DNA of 25,664 nucleotides from Flavobacteriaceae bacterium (GCA_021151665.1 JAGKWW010000041.1:1-25664); one strand, 5' to 3'. Positions 1 to 8,236 are shown, counted from the first letter of the stretch. Numbers and translations are program-made. Notes: generated from the sequence alone by a model not told the origin.

Positions 1-182
1 ACAATATACTGCTTTACAGTTTGTTAAGTTTTTTTAAATAAAATATTTCCTCATAAAATTATCTATGTAGTTACGCGTACCTGGTCTTCTGAATACAGTT
101 GGCAAACACATTTTAGGTCCTTTTGGCTGTCTTACTATTCACTAGTTGGTTAAACACTTGTTAAGCCCTTTGACAATTCGGA
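1..182. other. AT-rich non-coding left edge
   Basis: AT-rich sequence before the first gene. I see no tRNA, repeat or attachment site in it. The only candidate signal is the promoter at its right end, listed separately. Confidence 0.5.
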
Positions 183-200
183 ATGCCTGGTTTAATTTTA
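169..200 (+). promoter_or_regulatory. Possible Bacteroidota-type promoter for the DUF3606 gene
   Basis: TTTG at 169-172, then 20 bases, then TAATTTTA at 193-200. This is 7 of 8 against the TAnnTTTG -7 box known for the Bacteroidota housekeeping sigma factor. If real, transcription would begin only a few bases before the ATG at 213, so the upstream ATG at 183 could not be the start. Confidence 0.3.
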
Positions 201-212
201 AAAGAAAAAACT

Positions 213-398
213 ATGGCAGATAACAAATCGATGACCGGTGGGCAGGATCGCAGCCGCATCAACATGAATGAAGATTACGAAGTTCAATACTGGAAGGATA
301 AATTCGGCGTTTCCGCAGAAAGGCTTCGTGAGGCGGTAAATGCTGTGGGCGACAGGGCAGAGGCGGTTGACGAGTATCTGAAAGGGCGAAACGCTTAA
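213..398 (+). CDS. Small DUF3606-family protein
   Basis: A 61-residue soluble protein. The composition and the segment reading MTGGQDRSRINMNEDYEVQYW, followed by WKDKFGVSAERLREAV and a final DEYLKGR, match DUF3606 proteins as I know them: short predicted two-helix proteins of unknown function. An in-frame ATG at 183 would add ten residues (MPGLILKEKT) that do not look like the family and that lie upstream of the likely promoter, so I chose 213, which follows an A-rich run typical of Bacteroidota starts. It stands alone and precedes a secreted barrel protein on the same strand. It is probably chromosomal flank rather than phage, but this is inference. Confidence 0.75.
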   Translation: MADNKSMTGGQDRSRINMNEDYEVQYWKDKFGVSAERLREAVNAVGDRAEAVDEYLKGRNA

Positions 399-470
399 CA
401 TTGTTGAATTGTAGCGTGGCTGCGTTGCGGTATATTTTTTATATTCGCTGCAACCATAATACAAATCAAC

Positions 471-1058
471 ATGAGAAAATTATTTACCTTGGCAGCGCTT
501 TCCTTTTCGCTGCTTGCACTCGCACAGGAAACAGCCCCACAGACTGAAGGTCAGGCGAAAGCAACCGCTCACACACTCTATGGCAGCGCAATGCTGTCTG
601 AACCGTCGCAGTTTGGGCTTTATTATGAGTATGCCGGTAAAGGCGAAAATGCCGACAGGTCAAGCACCATTGTTAACCTTTCTTACGGAACAATGAATTA
701 CGAGATTGAAGGTACAGACCTTGATGTGGACGGCAGCGGATTTGTGATTGAATTTGGCGGCCGAAACTATTTTTCGAAACTTCAACCGCTTCAGGGATTC
801 TATACGGCCAATTACCTTTCTTATGGAAACATCAAGTTTGACAAGACAATTTCGGGAATGAAGTTTGACGGTACCTACAGCTACTTCTCATTCTTTACAC
901 CTGAAGTTGGCTACAAAATAAAGGCCGGTAACCTCTGCATCGATCCCTTCATTGGGATTATGTGGAAAATAGAAGTAAAAGGTAAAGGCGACATTGACAA
1001 CCGTACCACCGATGAATGGGTACCGCGGGCAGGCCTGCGTATAGGTTATTCATTTTAA
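471..1058 (+). CDS. Secreted outer-membrane beta-barrel protein
   Basis: 195 residues. The N-terminus MRKLFTLAALSFSLLALA is a Sec signal peptide, probably cleaved before QE at about residue 20. The mature part alternates polar and aromatic residues in short strands (for example FGLYYEYAG, TIVNLSYGTMNYEI, GFYTANYLSYGNI, FTPEVGYKIKAG) and ends in GYSF with a terminal Phe, a common C-terminal signal for barrel insertion. The size suits a small barrel of about eight strands. It resembles the general outer-membrane-beta-barrel family of Bacteroidota; I cannot assign a ligand. It is followed directly by a strong hairpin shared with the convergent phage lysis genes. It may be host flank or a phage-carried surface gene. 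Confidence 0.7.
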   Translation: MRKLFTLAALSFSLLALAQETAPQTEGQAKATAHTLYGSAMLSEPSQFGLYYEYAGKGENADRSSTIVNLSYGTMNYEIEGTDLDVDGSGFVIEFGGRNYFSKLQPLQGFYTANYLSYGNIKFDKTISGMKFDGTYSYFSFFTPEVGYKIKAGNLCIDPFIGIMWKIEVKGKGDIDNRTTDEWVPRAGLRIGYSF

Positions 1059-1062
1059 TAAC

Positions 1063-1090
1063 AAAAGCCCCCGCAAATGCAGGGGCTTTT
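1063..1090. terminator. Bidirectional hairpin terminator between convergent genes
   Basis: AAAAGCCCC at 1063-1071 pairs perfectly with GGGGCTTTT at 1082-1090 across a ten-base loop. The stem ends in A and T runs on both sides, so it can work as an intrinsic terminator in either direction. It lies 5 bases after the stop of the barrel gene and its right edge touches the stop codon (1091-1093) of the minus-strand spanin-like gene, so it can end both transcripts. Confidence 0.85.
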
Positions 1091-1723
1091 TTACTTTAAC
1101 AGCAGTCCGCCGGCAATTCCGGCCGCCAGCCATACGAACCATTTTTTGTACCAGGGCGTTGGTATAGTTATTTCCGCTGACTGGATAGTCTTCACCTTTA
1201 CAAATGGATTTGCATGCGTGACATCTGTTACCATCGTTTCTTTTCCTAAAAACCATGATTTTTTGATGCCTGTTATAACCATGGTTGTATCCGGAATTTC
1301 CAGTTGCGTTATCGTCACGCCATCGGCATCGGAAGCGTAGTTTAGTGTATACCATCGCTCTTTGAGTGTTCCGTTCCTGCTGAAGGCGAAGGGGACAGAA
1401 TCAGTATAGGCTATTCTGATTGTATCCAGTTTTGTGTTAGTGATGGTTTTTACGACTGATTTTACCCTTGCGAATTCTGAGCTAAGCGCTTTGAGTTTAG
1501 CGTCTTTCTGTAAAATGGCTTTGCGGAAAGTGGCGTTATCAAGCTGTAGTGTCGCGATAGAAGCGGTTTGCCCCCCGATCTTGTTCTTGTAAACCGTCAC
1601 CGAGTCGGTTAATGCGGTATAGTTAGTTTCAGCAATTTTTAGCTTTTGCCTAAAGTTGAGGAGTGCTCCTAATAAACATAGTACCACCGCTCCTGTAATT
1701 GCTGTACGGATTGATACGCTCAT
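1091..1723 (-). CDS. Phage membrane protein with two TM segments, spanin-like
   Basis: 210 residues from the ATG at 1723, which overlaps the endolysin stop as ATGA. An ATG at 1735 would add MGKI and overlap by 16 bases. The N-terminal membrane segment is TAITGAVVLCLLGALL, followed by a long heptad-rich helix (about residues 25-90), a beta-rich domain, and a C-terminal membrane segment in WFVWLAAGIAGGLLLK. It is the last gene of the lysis block, after holin and endolysin. Such genes often encode spanins or their accessory proteins, which bridge the envelope. The anchor at each end with coiled coil between is compatible with a membrane-linking role, but there is no clear lipobox, so this is inference. 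I recall similar proteins of unknown function in Bacteroidota phages. Confidence 0.6.
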   Translation of the reverse strand: MSVSIRTAITGAVVLCLLGALLNFRQKLKIAETNYTALTDSVTVYKNKIGGQTASIATLQLDNATFRKAILQKDAKLKALSSEFARVKSVVKTITNTKLDTIRIAYTDSVPFAFSRNGTLKERWYTLNYASDADGVTITQLEIPDTTMVITGIKKSWFLGKETMVTDVTHANPFVKVKTIQSAEITIPTPWYKKWFVWLAAGIAGGLLLK

Positions 1724-2268
1724 AATTTTACCCATGTATAAATCTTGCCGTCAATACTTTCTGTGAATGTTTGTCCGTTCATAAAAAGGGTTTTGAGGGA
1801 CTTCCAGTTATGCCCAAAGGTTTTCTCGAAATGCGGATAGTCAGGAAACTTTTTCCAGTCACCGCCCCAGGCCCAGCCATGACTTTTAAAATGATTTACG
1901 ATCTCTGCCCAGTCCGCTTTTCCATCGTTATCACGGTCTAAAAGGATGTCCCAGGAAGCAGTTTCGAAAATGCCGTCGTTATTTTTGTCGATAAGAAGGA
2001 CGATATCAAATGCCAGTCCGTAATTGTGAACCGACTCGCCACCCCGGGCATTAGTTACCTTTGTGAGTTTTTTGCCTGCGGCATCATACAGCCTGGTGCG
2101 ACCCTGGGCGTAAAGGGCATCCTGTTCGGCAATAGTGCGAAGGGTGTATGCGAAACGAAGTCGTACATTTTTACCGAGCCTATTGTTGGCCGAGATATAT
2201 AATTCAAAGGCTTCCTTTCGCACTGCCGGGTGTAGCAGCTTTATACGATCGAGTGTCAATTTATCCAT
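1720..2268 (-). CDS. Phage endolysin, M15-type L-Ala-D-Glu/D-Ala peptidase
   Basis: 182 residues. It contains the zinc-site motif of M15 metallopeptidases, SVHNYGLAFD at residues 79-88, with H81 and D88 as ligands, and the second motif DYPHFE at 143-148, with H146 as third ligand. The segment WAWGGDW (132-138) is typical of the CwlK/VanY-like M15C branch. Known members cut peptide stems of peptidoglycan. There is no signal peptide, so release through the neighbouring holin is expected. Between the two zinc motifs lies an insert with calcium-loop character: D94-K-N-N-D98-G, then D111 to E122, whose acidic positions 1, 3, 5, 9 and 12 match a canonical EF-hand. The start at 2268 overlaps the preceding gene by 8 bases. 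Confidence 0.9.
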   Translation of the reverse strand: MDKLTLDRIKLLHPAVRKEAFELYISANNRLGKNVRLRFAYTLRTIAEQDALYAQGRTRLYDAAGKKLTKVTNARGGESVHNYGLAFDIVLLIDKNNDGIFETASWDILLDRDNDGKADWAEIVNHFKSHGWAWGGDWKKFPDYPHFEKTFGHNWKSLKTLFMNGQTFTESIDGKIYTWVKL

Positions 2269-2551
2269 TACCGTCTTTTTTTAAATTGTTGGGGCAACCA
2301 TCGCACGAGGCTTTGTATCCTTCTACAGCATTGCGCAAACGCTTAATTTCTTCCTTCAGCGCGCCGATCTCTGCGGCGGTATCACTCACAAATTGCCGGT
2401 AAACCTGTTGCATGACGGCGATTGCATTGGCCTCGGTAACAGAAGCTGCCGCTTTTCGCTCTTTCCGTGCTATCAATAATGATAGAATTCCGCCGCCGCC
2501 AAGCAACCCACTGAGTATTGGCGAGATGACCTGCCAGAATTGCGGTTGCAT
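2261..2551 (-). CDS. Small phage membrane protein with coiled coil and C-terminal CxxC
   Basis: 96 residues. One hydrophobic N-terminal segment (about residues 8-28, glycine-rich, SPILSGLLGGGGILSLLIA) is followed by a basic stop (RKERK) and a helix with heptad pattern (about 36-78). The C-terminal tail has C83-D-G-C86. It lies between the holin-like gene (start overlapping that gene's stop by one base) and the endolysin. This N-in single-pass shape resembles inner-membrane spanins or accessory holins. It has no recognisable lipoprotein partner encoded inside it. Its place in the lysis block makes a lysis role likely, but which one is inference. Confidence 0.6.
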   Translation of the reverse strand: MQPQFWQVISPILSGLLGGGGILSLLIARKERKAAASVTEANAIAVMQQVYRQFVSDTAAEIGALKEEIKRLRNAVEGYKASCDGCPNNLKKDGNG

Positions 2552-2772
2552 TATCTTTGCCTGTCGGCAAGTCTGCTTATCGTTTCATCTTTTTTCGAGG
2601 TGCCTGTACTTGCGCCAAAGTAGTAGCCTGCAGCCGTACCCATTAATCCGACCACTGCAATGAGTTCCTGGTCGTGAGGGCGAATGCCGGCAAAGGTCGT
2701 GGCAAAAAAATAAGCGAATCCGGCCGTGATTATCAGCAGCGCGAGAATTGGTTTTATAGAGTGTTGTAACAT
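2551..2772 (-). CDS. Holin-like phage membrane protein
   Basis: 73 residues with two predicted membrane segments, about 7-27 (KPILALLIITAGFAYFFATT) and 37-54 (LIAVVGLMGTAAGYYFGAS), joined by a short loop (AGIRPHDQE), and a charged tail (KKDETISRLADRQR). Size, two-TM hairpin shape, charged tail and position just before the endolysin fit a holin, which makes the membrane hole that releases the endolysin. The start codon overlaps the stop of the fibre gene by one base, suggesting translational coupling. Assignment is by topology and context, not by a specific motif. Confidence 0.65.
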   Translation of the reverse strand: MLQHSIKPILALLIITAGFAYFFATTFAGIRPHDQELIAVVGLMGTAAGYYFGASTGTSKKDETISRLADRQR

Positions 2773-5576
2773 TAAAAAACAGAGGTTATCAAATAGTTAG
2801 TTCCATCGAAGGTAAATTCGGCACCGGACCATTGCGTTAAAATCTCAAAAGATGGTGCGCCGTCTATCGTTCCGCCTGATGATACAATGATGGTGATTTT
2901 ACCTGTGCCGGTGTTTTTGATGAGGTAACGTTTGCCGGCTACAATTCCCGTAGAAGGTAAAGTTAGAGTAAATGTCCCGTTGCATGCCAAGGTGTTATCA
3001 GCTGCCACCGCAGTATAGGAGGCAGTTTTTATGGCGAATGCTGAGGATGCTTTTACCTGATTTTGTATTTGCCAGATGGCGTTGTCGATCGTGTTGCCGG
3101 ACGCTATCAGGGCAACAGAACTGGTACCTCCCGAAACGGTGGCTGCCCTCACTCCATTCACAAAGCTCGCTGCCGACCCGTCGCCTCTCATGTACGTGCT
3201 GGTACCTCCCCCGGTAATTGTCAGTCCACCGCTTGCAATGGTAACCGGCCCTGTAAACACAGGGGCAACTAAATTAGCTTTAAGCGAGAGCTGGTTTGTA
3301 ACGGTTGCCTGGTCGACCGCGCCGTCGGCCTGGTTGCCGAGCTGGTTGTAAAGTTTTGTTACACCACTCTGCGTGGGTGAAGCCATGGTGTAATTTGTTG
3401 TGTGGTCATTTACCCAGTTCTTTGTTGCTAACTCACCCCCGACGTCAGGAAAAACAAAATTTTGCTGTTCACCGGAAAATTCAAAACTATTCTCGGCAAT
3501 CCTACCCTTAACCGTTCTTTGCATATAACATTTCCCCGCGTCAATACGGATTACCTTATAATCGTTCTCAGAGGGGTCGTGAAGTTGGATATTTTTAATT
3601 TTAATTACATCTTCCGTTGAGTTATCTTGCCATAGAACTTCTGTTAACGTTGGCACTCTGACCACTGGGTTTCGAGGATCAGTATTATCAACAATGTCTC
3701 CGGTTACGGATACCAGTTTTGAAGTACGCTGGTCTACATAAGCCTTATCGACGATACTTCTCTCGGTGAACTTTGAAGAATAATCTTCTTTGTAAGAGGC
3801 GGGTGCATCCTGAAGTACAATTCCATTCTTTCCTCCCGACAATAAAAGGCCCTGCGTACCGGAAAGCGTAACTCCTGCGGAAGAGCTGACGCTAAGGCTG
3901 TTGGCTAACTGTAATCCGTTTACTAATACCTCCTTTGCATTAAATACTGGTCCACTGGCTTGAATACCAAACCAATAGCCGCCTTTGCCGTAGATATTAA
4001 CATCGCGAAAAACTGTTAGATTTGTGTTTCTCCCTGAACTGCCAACATTGATGTCGCCATCTGCATTAATATGCATATCATGGTTGCCTGAATCGATACT
4101 GATCGAGTTTGAATCTGAGCGAATCCCCGAAACGCCTGTTCCCGTCAGGATTTGTGACCGTAATTCCCTGGTAGTCGTCAGATCCCCGACGTTTAGACTG
4201 CTGGCAATGTGGGTCATTGTATCAAAACTAGACCCGCCTACACGAAAGTCACCGTTTATAACCCGGAGCGAAGTGCCGTTGCCGTCCCTGATTAATCCGG
4301 GGTCTTTTTGCGTATCCTGCCCGAAGACAAGGGGTGCGCCTTCCGAAGTGGACAATAGCAGCGGTTTACTAATTTGAATAGGCATACCAGATATGAGTTC
4401 GATTCCGTTCGGGGAGTTAATGACAACCTTCCCTCCCTGGCCATCTATCATAACACCAAGTGCATTTCCTAACAAATTAATTCCACCAGCGCGGCCGCTG
4501 ATTGTGATTCCTTTGTCAGACTCAGCAATAATGCTGCCTCCACTGCCACCCTCAAAGCTGAAGCCCTGCCCGCCGTTTAATTTGACTATTTTACTGCAAT
4601 CCAATGATATGTTTCCGCCGTTGCTTATGCGAAAATCTCCACCGGTACTAAACATGAATCCGTTAGAGTTTCCGGCACGAAATTCTCCACCGTCCAAAAT
4701 GAGGTTTCCTCCCTCGTAGTCACTTCCCACGGTAACTGAAAACGGGCCGGTTACTTTGGCAACGCCGCCCGAACTAAGCACCTCCGCCAGGTTGGGCGTT
4801 GAAGCACTAGAGGTCACCGTATCATCGGTTACGAGTTCGAAATCCTTCTCGGTGAATTCTGTTTCGTCGCCTCCATAAATTCCGGGCTTTCCGCTGAATA
4901 TTTTATACGCTGAAACACTCTCTCCATAACTGAAATAGTTCGCCGTTACAGTCTCTCGGAAATCCCATACCGATGAATTTACGGTTCGCAAAAATTCAGT
5001 TTCGCGCACTGAGCCCAGGTTGTGTATTAATATGTTATCCTCAGAGAGCAACAATAGCGGTGTTACTCTTTCGCTTGTTAGCATTACCAGATGCGAAGCC
5101 AGCACGTCCGACCCGCCTAACCCCCAGGATCCTTTCCCTCCAAGGAACAGGTAATAATACTTCATCGAACTTCTGCCGTTTGGCCTGATTCCGGTGAACA
5201 GCACAGGGCATTCTGTTTCAAGGATGGTAATGCGAAACTGGTTGGCCCTGCCGGCAATGTATTCAAGGCTGGTGTCGGCAATTCGGCCCAGAGATACCAT
5301 CCGCCCTTTATTATTCTGGCCTTCCATGCTTCCGCCAAGGTTACTGCGGGAGAAGATCACATCCTGCAATGCTGACTGCAGCTGCATCGCATTATCGTAG
5401 ACCGAGCCGTTTACGCTGATTTCGCCAGGTTGCGACAGCGGAACCAATACATCTTTCGTTTCGTAACAATTGAATATCTCCACTTTGCCTGCGCGTACGG
5501 CCGACACGTAATTTCTCAGGTATTCGGCACCGTTCAGCGTAAAGCGGGTTTCATTTAGTGAATCTATAAAGTGCAT
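2772..5576 (-). CDS. Large phage tail fibre or receptor-binding protein
   Basis: 934 residues. The first 250 or so form an N-terminal module, probably for attachment to the tail. From about 280 to 600 the protein is rich in Gly, Asn and Ser with short strands such as GGDFRISNGGNISL and GGKVVINSPNGIEL, a pattern expected for a parallel beta-helix or triple beta-fibre. Around 735-790 it has the fibre-type segments SPTQSGVTKLYNQLG and KANLVAPVFTGPV, which are common in tail fibre distal parts. The last 100 residues look like a compact beta knob (KRYLIKNTGTGKITI, WSGAEFTFDGTNYLI). Fibres bind the host surface. It sits between head connector and holin, the usual place for a fibre before lysis genes. 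The start abuts the connector stop. Confidence 0.75.
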   Translation of the reverse strand: MHFIDSLNETRFTLNGAEYLRNYVSAVRAGKVEIFNCYETKDVLVPLSQPGEISVNGSVYDNAMQLQSALQDVIFSRSNLGGSMEGQNNKGRMVSLGRIADTSLEYIAGRANQFRITILETECPVLFTGIRPNGRSSMKYYYLFLGGKGSWGLGGSDVLASHLVMLTSERVTPLLLLSEDNILIHNLGSVRETEFLRTVNSSVWDFRETVTANYFSYGESVSAYKIFSGKPGIYGGDETEFTEKDFELVTDDTVTSSASTPNLAEVLSSGGVAKVTGPFSVTVGSDYEGGNLILDGGEFRAGNSNGFMFSTGGDFRISNGGNISLDCSKIVKLNGGQGFSFEGGSGGSIIAESDKGITISGRAGGINLLGNALGVMIDGQGGKVVINSPNGIELISGMPIQISKPLLLSTSEGAPLVFGQDTQKDPGLIRDGNGTSLRVINGDFRVGGSSFDTMTHIASSLNVGDLTTTRELRSQILTGTGVSGIRSDSNSISIDSGNHDMHINADGDINVGSSGRNTNLTVFRDVNIYGKGGYWFGIQASGPVFNAKEVLVNGLQLANSLSVSSSAGVTLSGTQGLLLSGGKNGIVLQDAPASYKEDYSSKFTERSIVDKAYVDQRTSKLVSVTGDIVDNTDPRNPVVRVPTLTEVLWQDNSTEDVIKIKNIQLHDPSENDYKVIRIDAGKCYMQRTVKGRIAENSFEFSGEQQNFVFPDVGGELATKNWVNDHTTNYTMASPTQSGVTKLYNQLGNQADGAVDQATVTNQLSLKANLVAPVFTGPVTIASGGLTITGGGTSTYMRGDGSAASFVNGVRAATVSGGTSSVALIASGNTIDNAIWQIQNQVKASSAFAIKTASYTAVAADNTLACNGTFTLTLPSTGIVAGKRYLIKNTGTGKITIIVSSGGTIDGAPSFEILTQWSGAEFTFDGTNYLITSVF

Positions 5577-6074
5577 TTATTTTATCTTGGTAAATCTTAG
5601 TCCGGCAACCCGCTGCGAGCATGAACTTTCATATCCCGGATATCGTACCCGCGTAAGGTAGTTCTTTACGTTTTCCCACAGTTGCTGTGCCCCTTCACGA
5701 TTCATACTGTAAATACTTTTCTTGGTAGAAAGTTCGGCCGGGCGGCTTTCTGTACCTAACTTTTCTACAACCGAAAAGGGAGTGTCCGTAACCGACCCGA
5801 ACATAACATACCGGGCGTAGGCAAAATAAGCCAGCACCATTTTCAGCCCGTAATTCGTATAGCTGATGCCCTCATGCTCGTATATTCCGCCGGCCAGTAG
5901 CGCTTCATGCGATTCCGGATCTGCCATGACCTGATTAAAAAGCTTTTCACCTAACAGCGGTTGCAGGTCCATCATCTGGGCATCCAGTATCATTTCGTTT
6001 AGCTTAGCATCATGCGGGGTTTTAGACAGTTGCCGGTAGCGGGCTATATCATTGCGTGTTATCAGGGGCTGCAT
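5577..6074 (-). CDS. Probable head-tail connector protein (DUF6712-like)
   Basis: 165 residues, mostly helical, with N-terminal ITRNDIARYRQLSKTPHDAKLNEMILDAQMMDLQPLLG. This beginning, a helical bundle with a buried Tyr/Phe-rich segment (LKMVLAYFAYARYVMFG), resembles gp6-type adaptor proteins that sit under the portal. I recall it as DUF6712 in Bacteroidota phages. It follows the portal gene and overlaps it by 26 bases, which supports a connector role. The C-terminus is basic (QRVAGLRFTKIK). The fold assignment is inference from helix pattern and place. Confidence 0.6.
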   Translation of the reverse strand: MQPLITRNDIARYRQLSKTPHDAKLNEMILDAQMMDLQPLLGEKLFNQVMADPESHEALLAGGIYEHEGISYTNYGLKMVLAYFAYARYVMFGSVTDTPFSVVEKLGTESRPAELSTKKSIYSMNREGAQQLWENVKNYLTRVRYPGYESSCSQRVAGLRFTKIK

Positions 6075-7206
6075 CTTCTATCAGTTTTAAAGGTTCTACT
6101 TTTATTGAGGCAAAATCGGCACTGCGAGAAAGCAACCGGTTAATGATACCCGTGAGCAATGCACGCTCCTTTGTGGTGTTTTCCCAATAGGTTCGCTTCA
6201 TTTCCCGGATGGCTTCTCCGGAATTACCAAACAGCGCCGACTCGTTCGTCTTCACTAAACCTGCAGGAAGGTTGTTGAAAGCCACAAGGATGTTCTCCCT
6301 TACACTGGTTTCGGTGTAGCTGAAAAGCTCATCATCGATCTTGCTTTCTATCTGTTTGATTAGGATGGCATCTTCGAGTTTTTCGCCCGCAAAATCCATC
6401 TCAAGGCACAATACGCCACCGGTATTCTCGGCGCCCAGGCTGTCCTTAATGGCTTGTTGAAACCGCTCCCTTTCCGTCTCAGCTTCCAGTAGCGCATGGC
6501 TTCCGGGTTCGAGGCCGTCACCTACAAGCGGACGTGTTACTACCAGCGTGTTACCGTAAAAACCCTTGCGCAACAGCCTGTTTTTATAGACCGCCGCCTG
6601 GGCTTCGCTATCGCAGTCATTGGCAACCGATTCGATTCGCGAAAGCGGATAAATCAGCTTGCTGTCCATATTGATAAAAAGCACCTGCCCTTTGTAATGT
6701 TCCCACCCACCGGCTTTTTCTACCTGTGCATCAATGACACTTTTTCGCGGATTGAAAACGTCGATCAGCTGGATGTCAGAGCGCTTCGGGTGCAGCCATT
6801 CTTTACAGACCGCTATTTTCCCTGCGTAGTCGTTACTGTCTTTCCGGCCAATACGGCACCATTCGTAAGGTATCACACTGAAATCGGCTATCTGGTACAG
6901 CGCGTTCCAGTTGATGTGGATGAATACCCCGCGCTGCTTTACCAGGTCATCGGCAACATCATCGGCAAAGTCAATGAGCTTGAGGTTTTTTTCGCGGTTT
7001 ACGACGAGGTTGTCATTCGCTTCGCCATAGCCTTTGCCTAATAGGTACTGAACCATAATGGCCGCCGCGCTCTTCGCCGTTACGCTGTTGTTGATAAGCC
7101 TGTCCATGCGTTCGGGATAACTGTTGTCGGTATCGTTCGCATACACATCGGCGCTGCGGTTCCACGGCGTGAGCCGCTTCCACACGTCTATCAGCAGCGA
7201 CCTCAT
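6049..7206 (-). CDS. Phage portal-like protein
   Basis: 385 residues. It starts with a helical region including a segment seen in portals (YPERMDRLINNSVTAKSAAA, 30-49), followed by a mixed region, and ends with a long helical part: VRENILVAFNNLPAGLV (302-318), ESALFGNSGEAIREM (322-336), then WENTTKERALLTGIINRLL. The repeated pattern of a tested helix, a loop with Ala-Leu-Phe-Gly-Asn, and a helix that reaches a C-terminal domain is typical of portals, the dodecamer ring through which DNA enters and leaves the head. It is on the short side for a portal. The start overlaps the previous gene's stop as ATGA; its end overlaps the connector. Its placement downstream of the capsid gene is unusual. 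Confidence 0.7.
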   Translation of the reverse strand: MRSLLIDVWKRLTPWNRSADVYANDTDNSYPERMDRLINNSVTAKSAAAIMVQYLLGKGYGEANDNLVVNREKNLKLIDFADDVADDLVKQRGVFIHINWNALYQIADFSVIPYEWCRIGRKDSNDYAGKIAVCKEWLHPKRSDIQLIDVFNPRKSVIDAQVEKAGGWEHYKGQVLFINMDSKLIYPLSRIESVANDCDSEAQAAVYKNRLLRKGFYGNTLVVTRPLVGDGLEPGSHALLEAETERERFQQAIKDSLGAENTGGVLCLEMDFAGEKLEDAILIKQIESKIDDELFSYTETSVRENILVAFNNLPAGLVKTNESALFGNSGEAIREMKRTYWENTTKERALLTGIINRLLSRSADFASIKVEPLKLIEDAAPDNTQ

Positions 7207-7637
7207 TGCTGACCTTTGTCTTTCAATATCCTTTTGCGCTTGGTTTTTGGCTGAGCAACGGTTGCCTCATCACTTTTTAATTCCATTTCTTCTTTTTGCG
7301 GTAGCACAGCAAAAAAACGTTCGCCATCAGGCTGCTCCAAAAGCTTCTGCGCATACTCTTCGGTCAGGTTGCTGTTGTTTACCAGTATGGGCGAACCGAA
7401 TTCCAGCGGGATGTTCTCGTACTTTGCATGCATGCGGTACTTTGTAGTGGGTGTTTCCATTTGCTTATAATAGTTTTTGTACCGGTTGAGGTACTCGGTT
7501 AAACATTTGGGGCACTGCGGATTGATCGGCCCGCCGAACAGCGAGAGGTATTCCTTAAGGAACAGCTCCAGGTATCGCACCCCCTCACCCGTTACAGAGT
7601 GGGTGAGGGTAGCGATATCCATAGTGGAAAAATCCAT
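7203..7637 (-). CDS. Phage structural-region protein of unknown function
   Basis: 144 residues, not recognised. The first half is helical and aromatic with a CPKC pair (PQCPKCLTEYLNRYKNYY). The middle, YRMHAKYENIPLEFGSPILVNNSNLTEEYAQKLLEQ, has the look of a small compact domain. The tail is charged and lysine-rich (TKRKRILKDKG), as in proteins that touch nucleic acid or other virion parts. It starts with TAATG overlap on the tube-like gene and ends with ATGA overlap on the portal gene, so it is tightly coupled to both. A head-tail joining or head-assembly part is the simplest guess. Confidence 0.5.
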   Translation of the reverse strand: MDFSTMDIATLTHSVTGEGVRYLELFLKEYLSLFGGPINPQCPKCLTEYLNRYKNYYKQMETPTTKYRMHAKYENIPLEFGSPILVNNSNLTEEYAQKLLEQPDGERFFAVLPQKEEMELKSDEATVAQPKTKRKRILKDKGQQ

Positions 7638-8236
7638 TAGTCTTCTACAAAAGCATTGTCAAACAGCGCCTTGCGGATCGCATACGTTTCCTGGTCGGCA
7701 AAATAGGTCTTTGGCATTGTGGTTTCTTCAAAGCCTTCGGCAGAAGAGAGTTCGAACATAATCATGTTGTCGTTCTCTTTAGAGCTGTTGGTCATTGTGG
7801 TAAGTTCAAGGCCAGAGGTAAGCCCAAGCACCTCAAACGCATCGGCATTGGCTGCGCCCTTCCAAACCTGCTCGATCACGGCTACATATTTAGCACCTTT
7901 AGAAAGGTTATCGGCTTGTGTTTTATTCGCCAGGCTGGGGGAGAAGATCACCCCTGAGAAGGTATGCTTAAATTTGTCAGGCGCGTTCTCCTTCTTCACC
8001 AGTTCCCATGCTTTGCCGTTGGCCTGCTTCACGCCGGTGAGCTTATAGCCTGTCTTGCCGGGCTTTAGCTGGATGTGCGTTACCTGCAGCCTGTTGGTGG
8101 CGCTGGTTACTGTGGCGGTTACATCAATATCATCTTTATTGATTAGCACCACGTTTTGCTCAATGCCGCCGATTGGCGCATTAAGGCAATCAAAAGTTAT
8201 ATCTGCGGTCAATTTTCCTGTGCAATCTACTGCCAT
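7637..8236 (-). CDS. Phage virion protein, tail-tube-like
   Basis: 199 residues from the ATG at 8236 (MAVDCTGKLTADITFDC). An open frame extends to 8395, but the extra residues are translated repeat sequence, so I reject the longer start. The protein is beta-rich with few helices: VTHIQLKPGKTGYKL, FKHTFSGVIF, YVAVIEQVWKG, then AFEVLGLTSGLELTTM and MIMFELSSAEGFEETTMPKTY. A strand-rich protein of about 200 residues with this late pattern resembles tail tube proteins. A head decoration protein is the alternative, given its place just after the capsid gene. Its upstream region holds a heptamer repeat array and a 185-base element, so it may be transcribed separately or by read-through. Confidence 0.5.
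   Translation of the reverse strand: MAVDCTGKLTADITFDCLNAPIGGIEQNVVLINKDDIDVTATVTSATNRLQVTHIQLKPGKTGYKLTGVKQANGKAWELVKKENAPDKFKHTFSGVIFSPSLANKTQADNLSKGAKYVAVIEQVWKGAANADAFEVLGLTSGLELTTMTNSSKENDNMIMFELSSAEGFEETTMPKTYFADQETYAIRKALFDNAFVED

Noticed and set aside
1..182. tRNA or attachment site at the left edge
   Set aside because: No cloverleaf or direct repeat could be found by eye.
3972..4719. Long plus-strand frames opposite the fibre gene
   Set aside because: They are antisense shadows of a Gly/Ser-rich coding sequence. They have no start context or domain, and the fibre frame is continuous.
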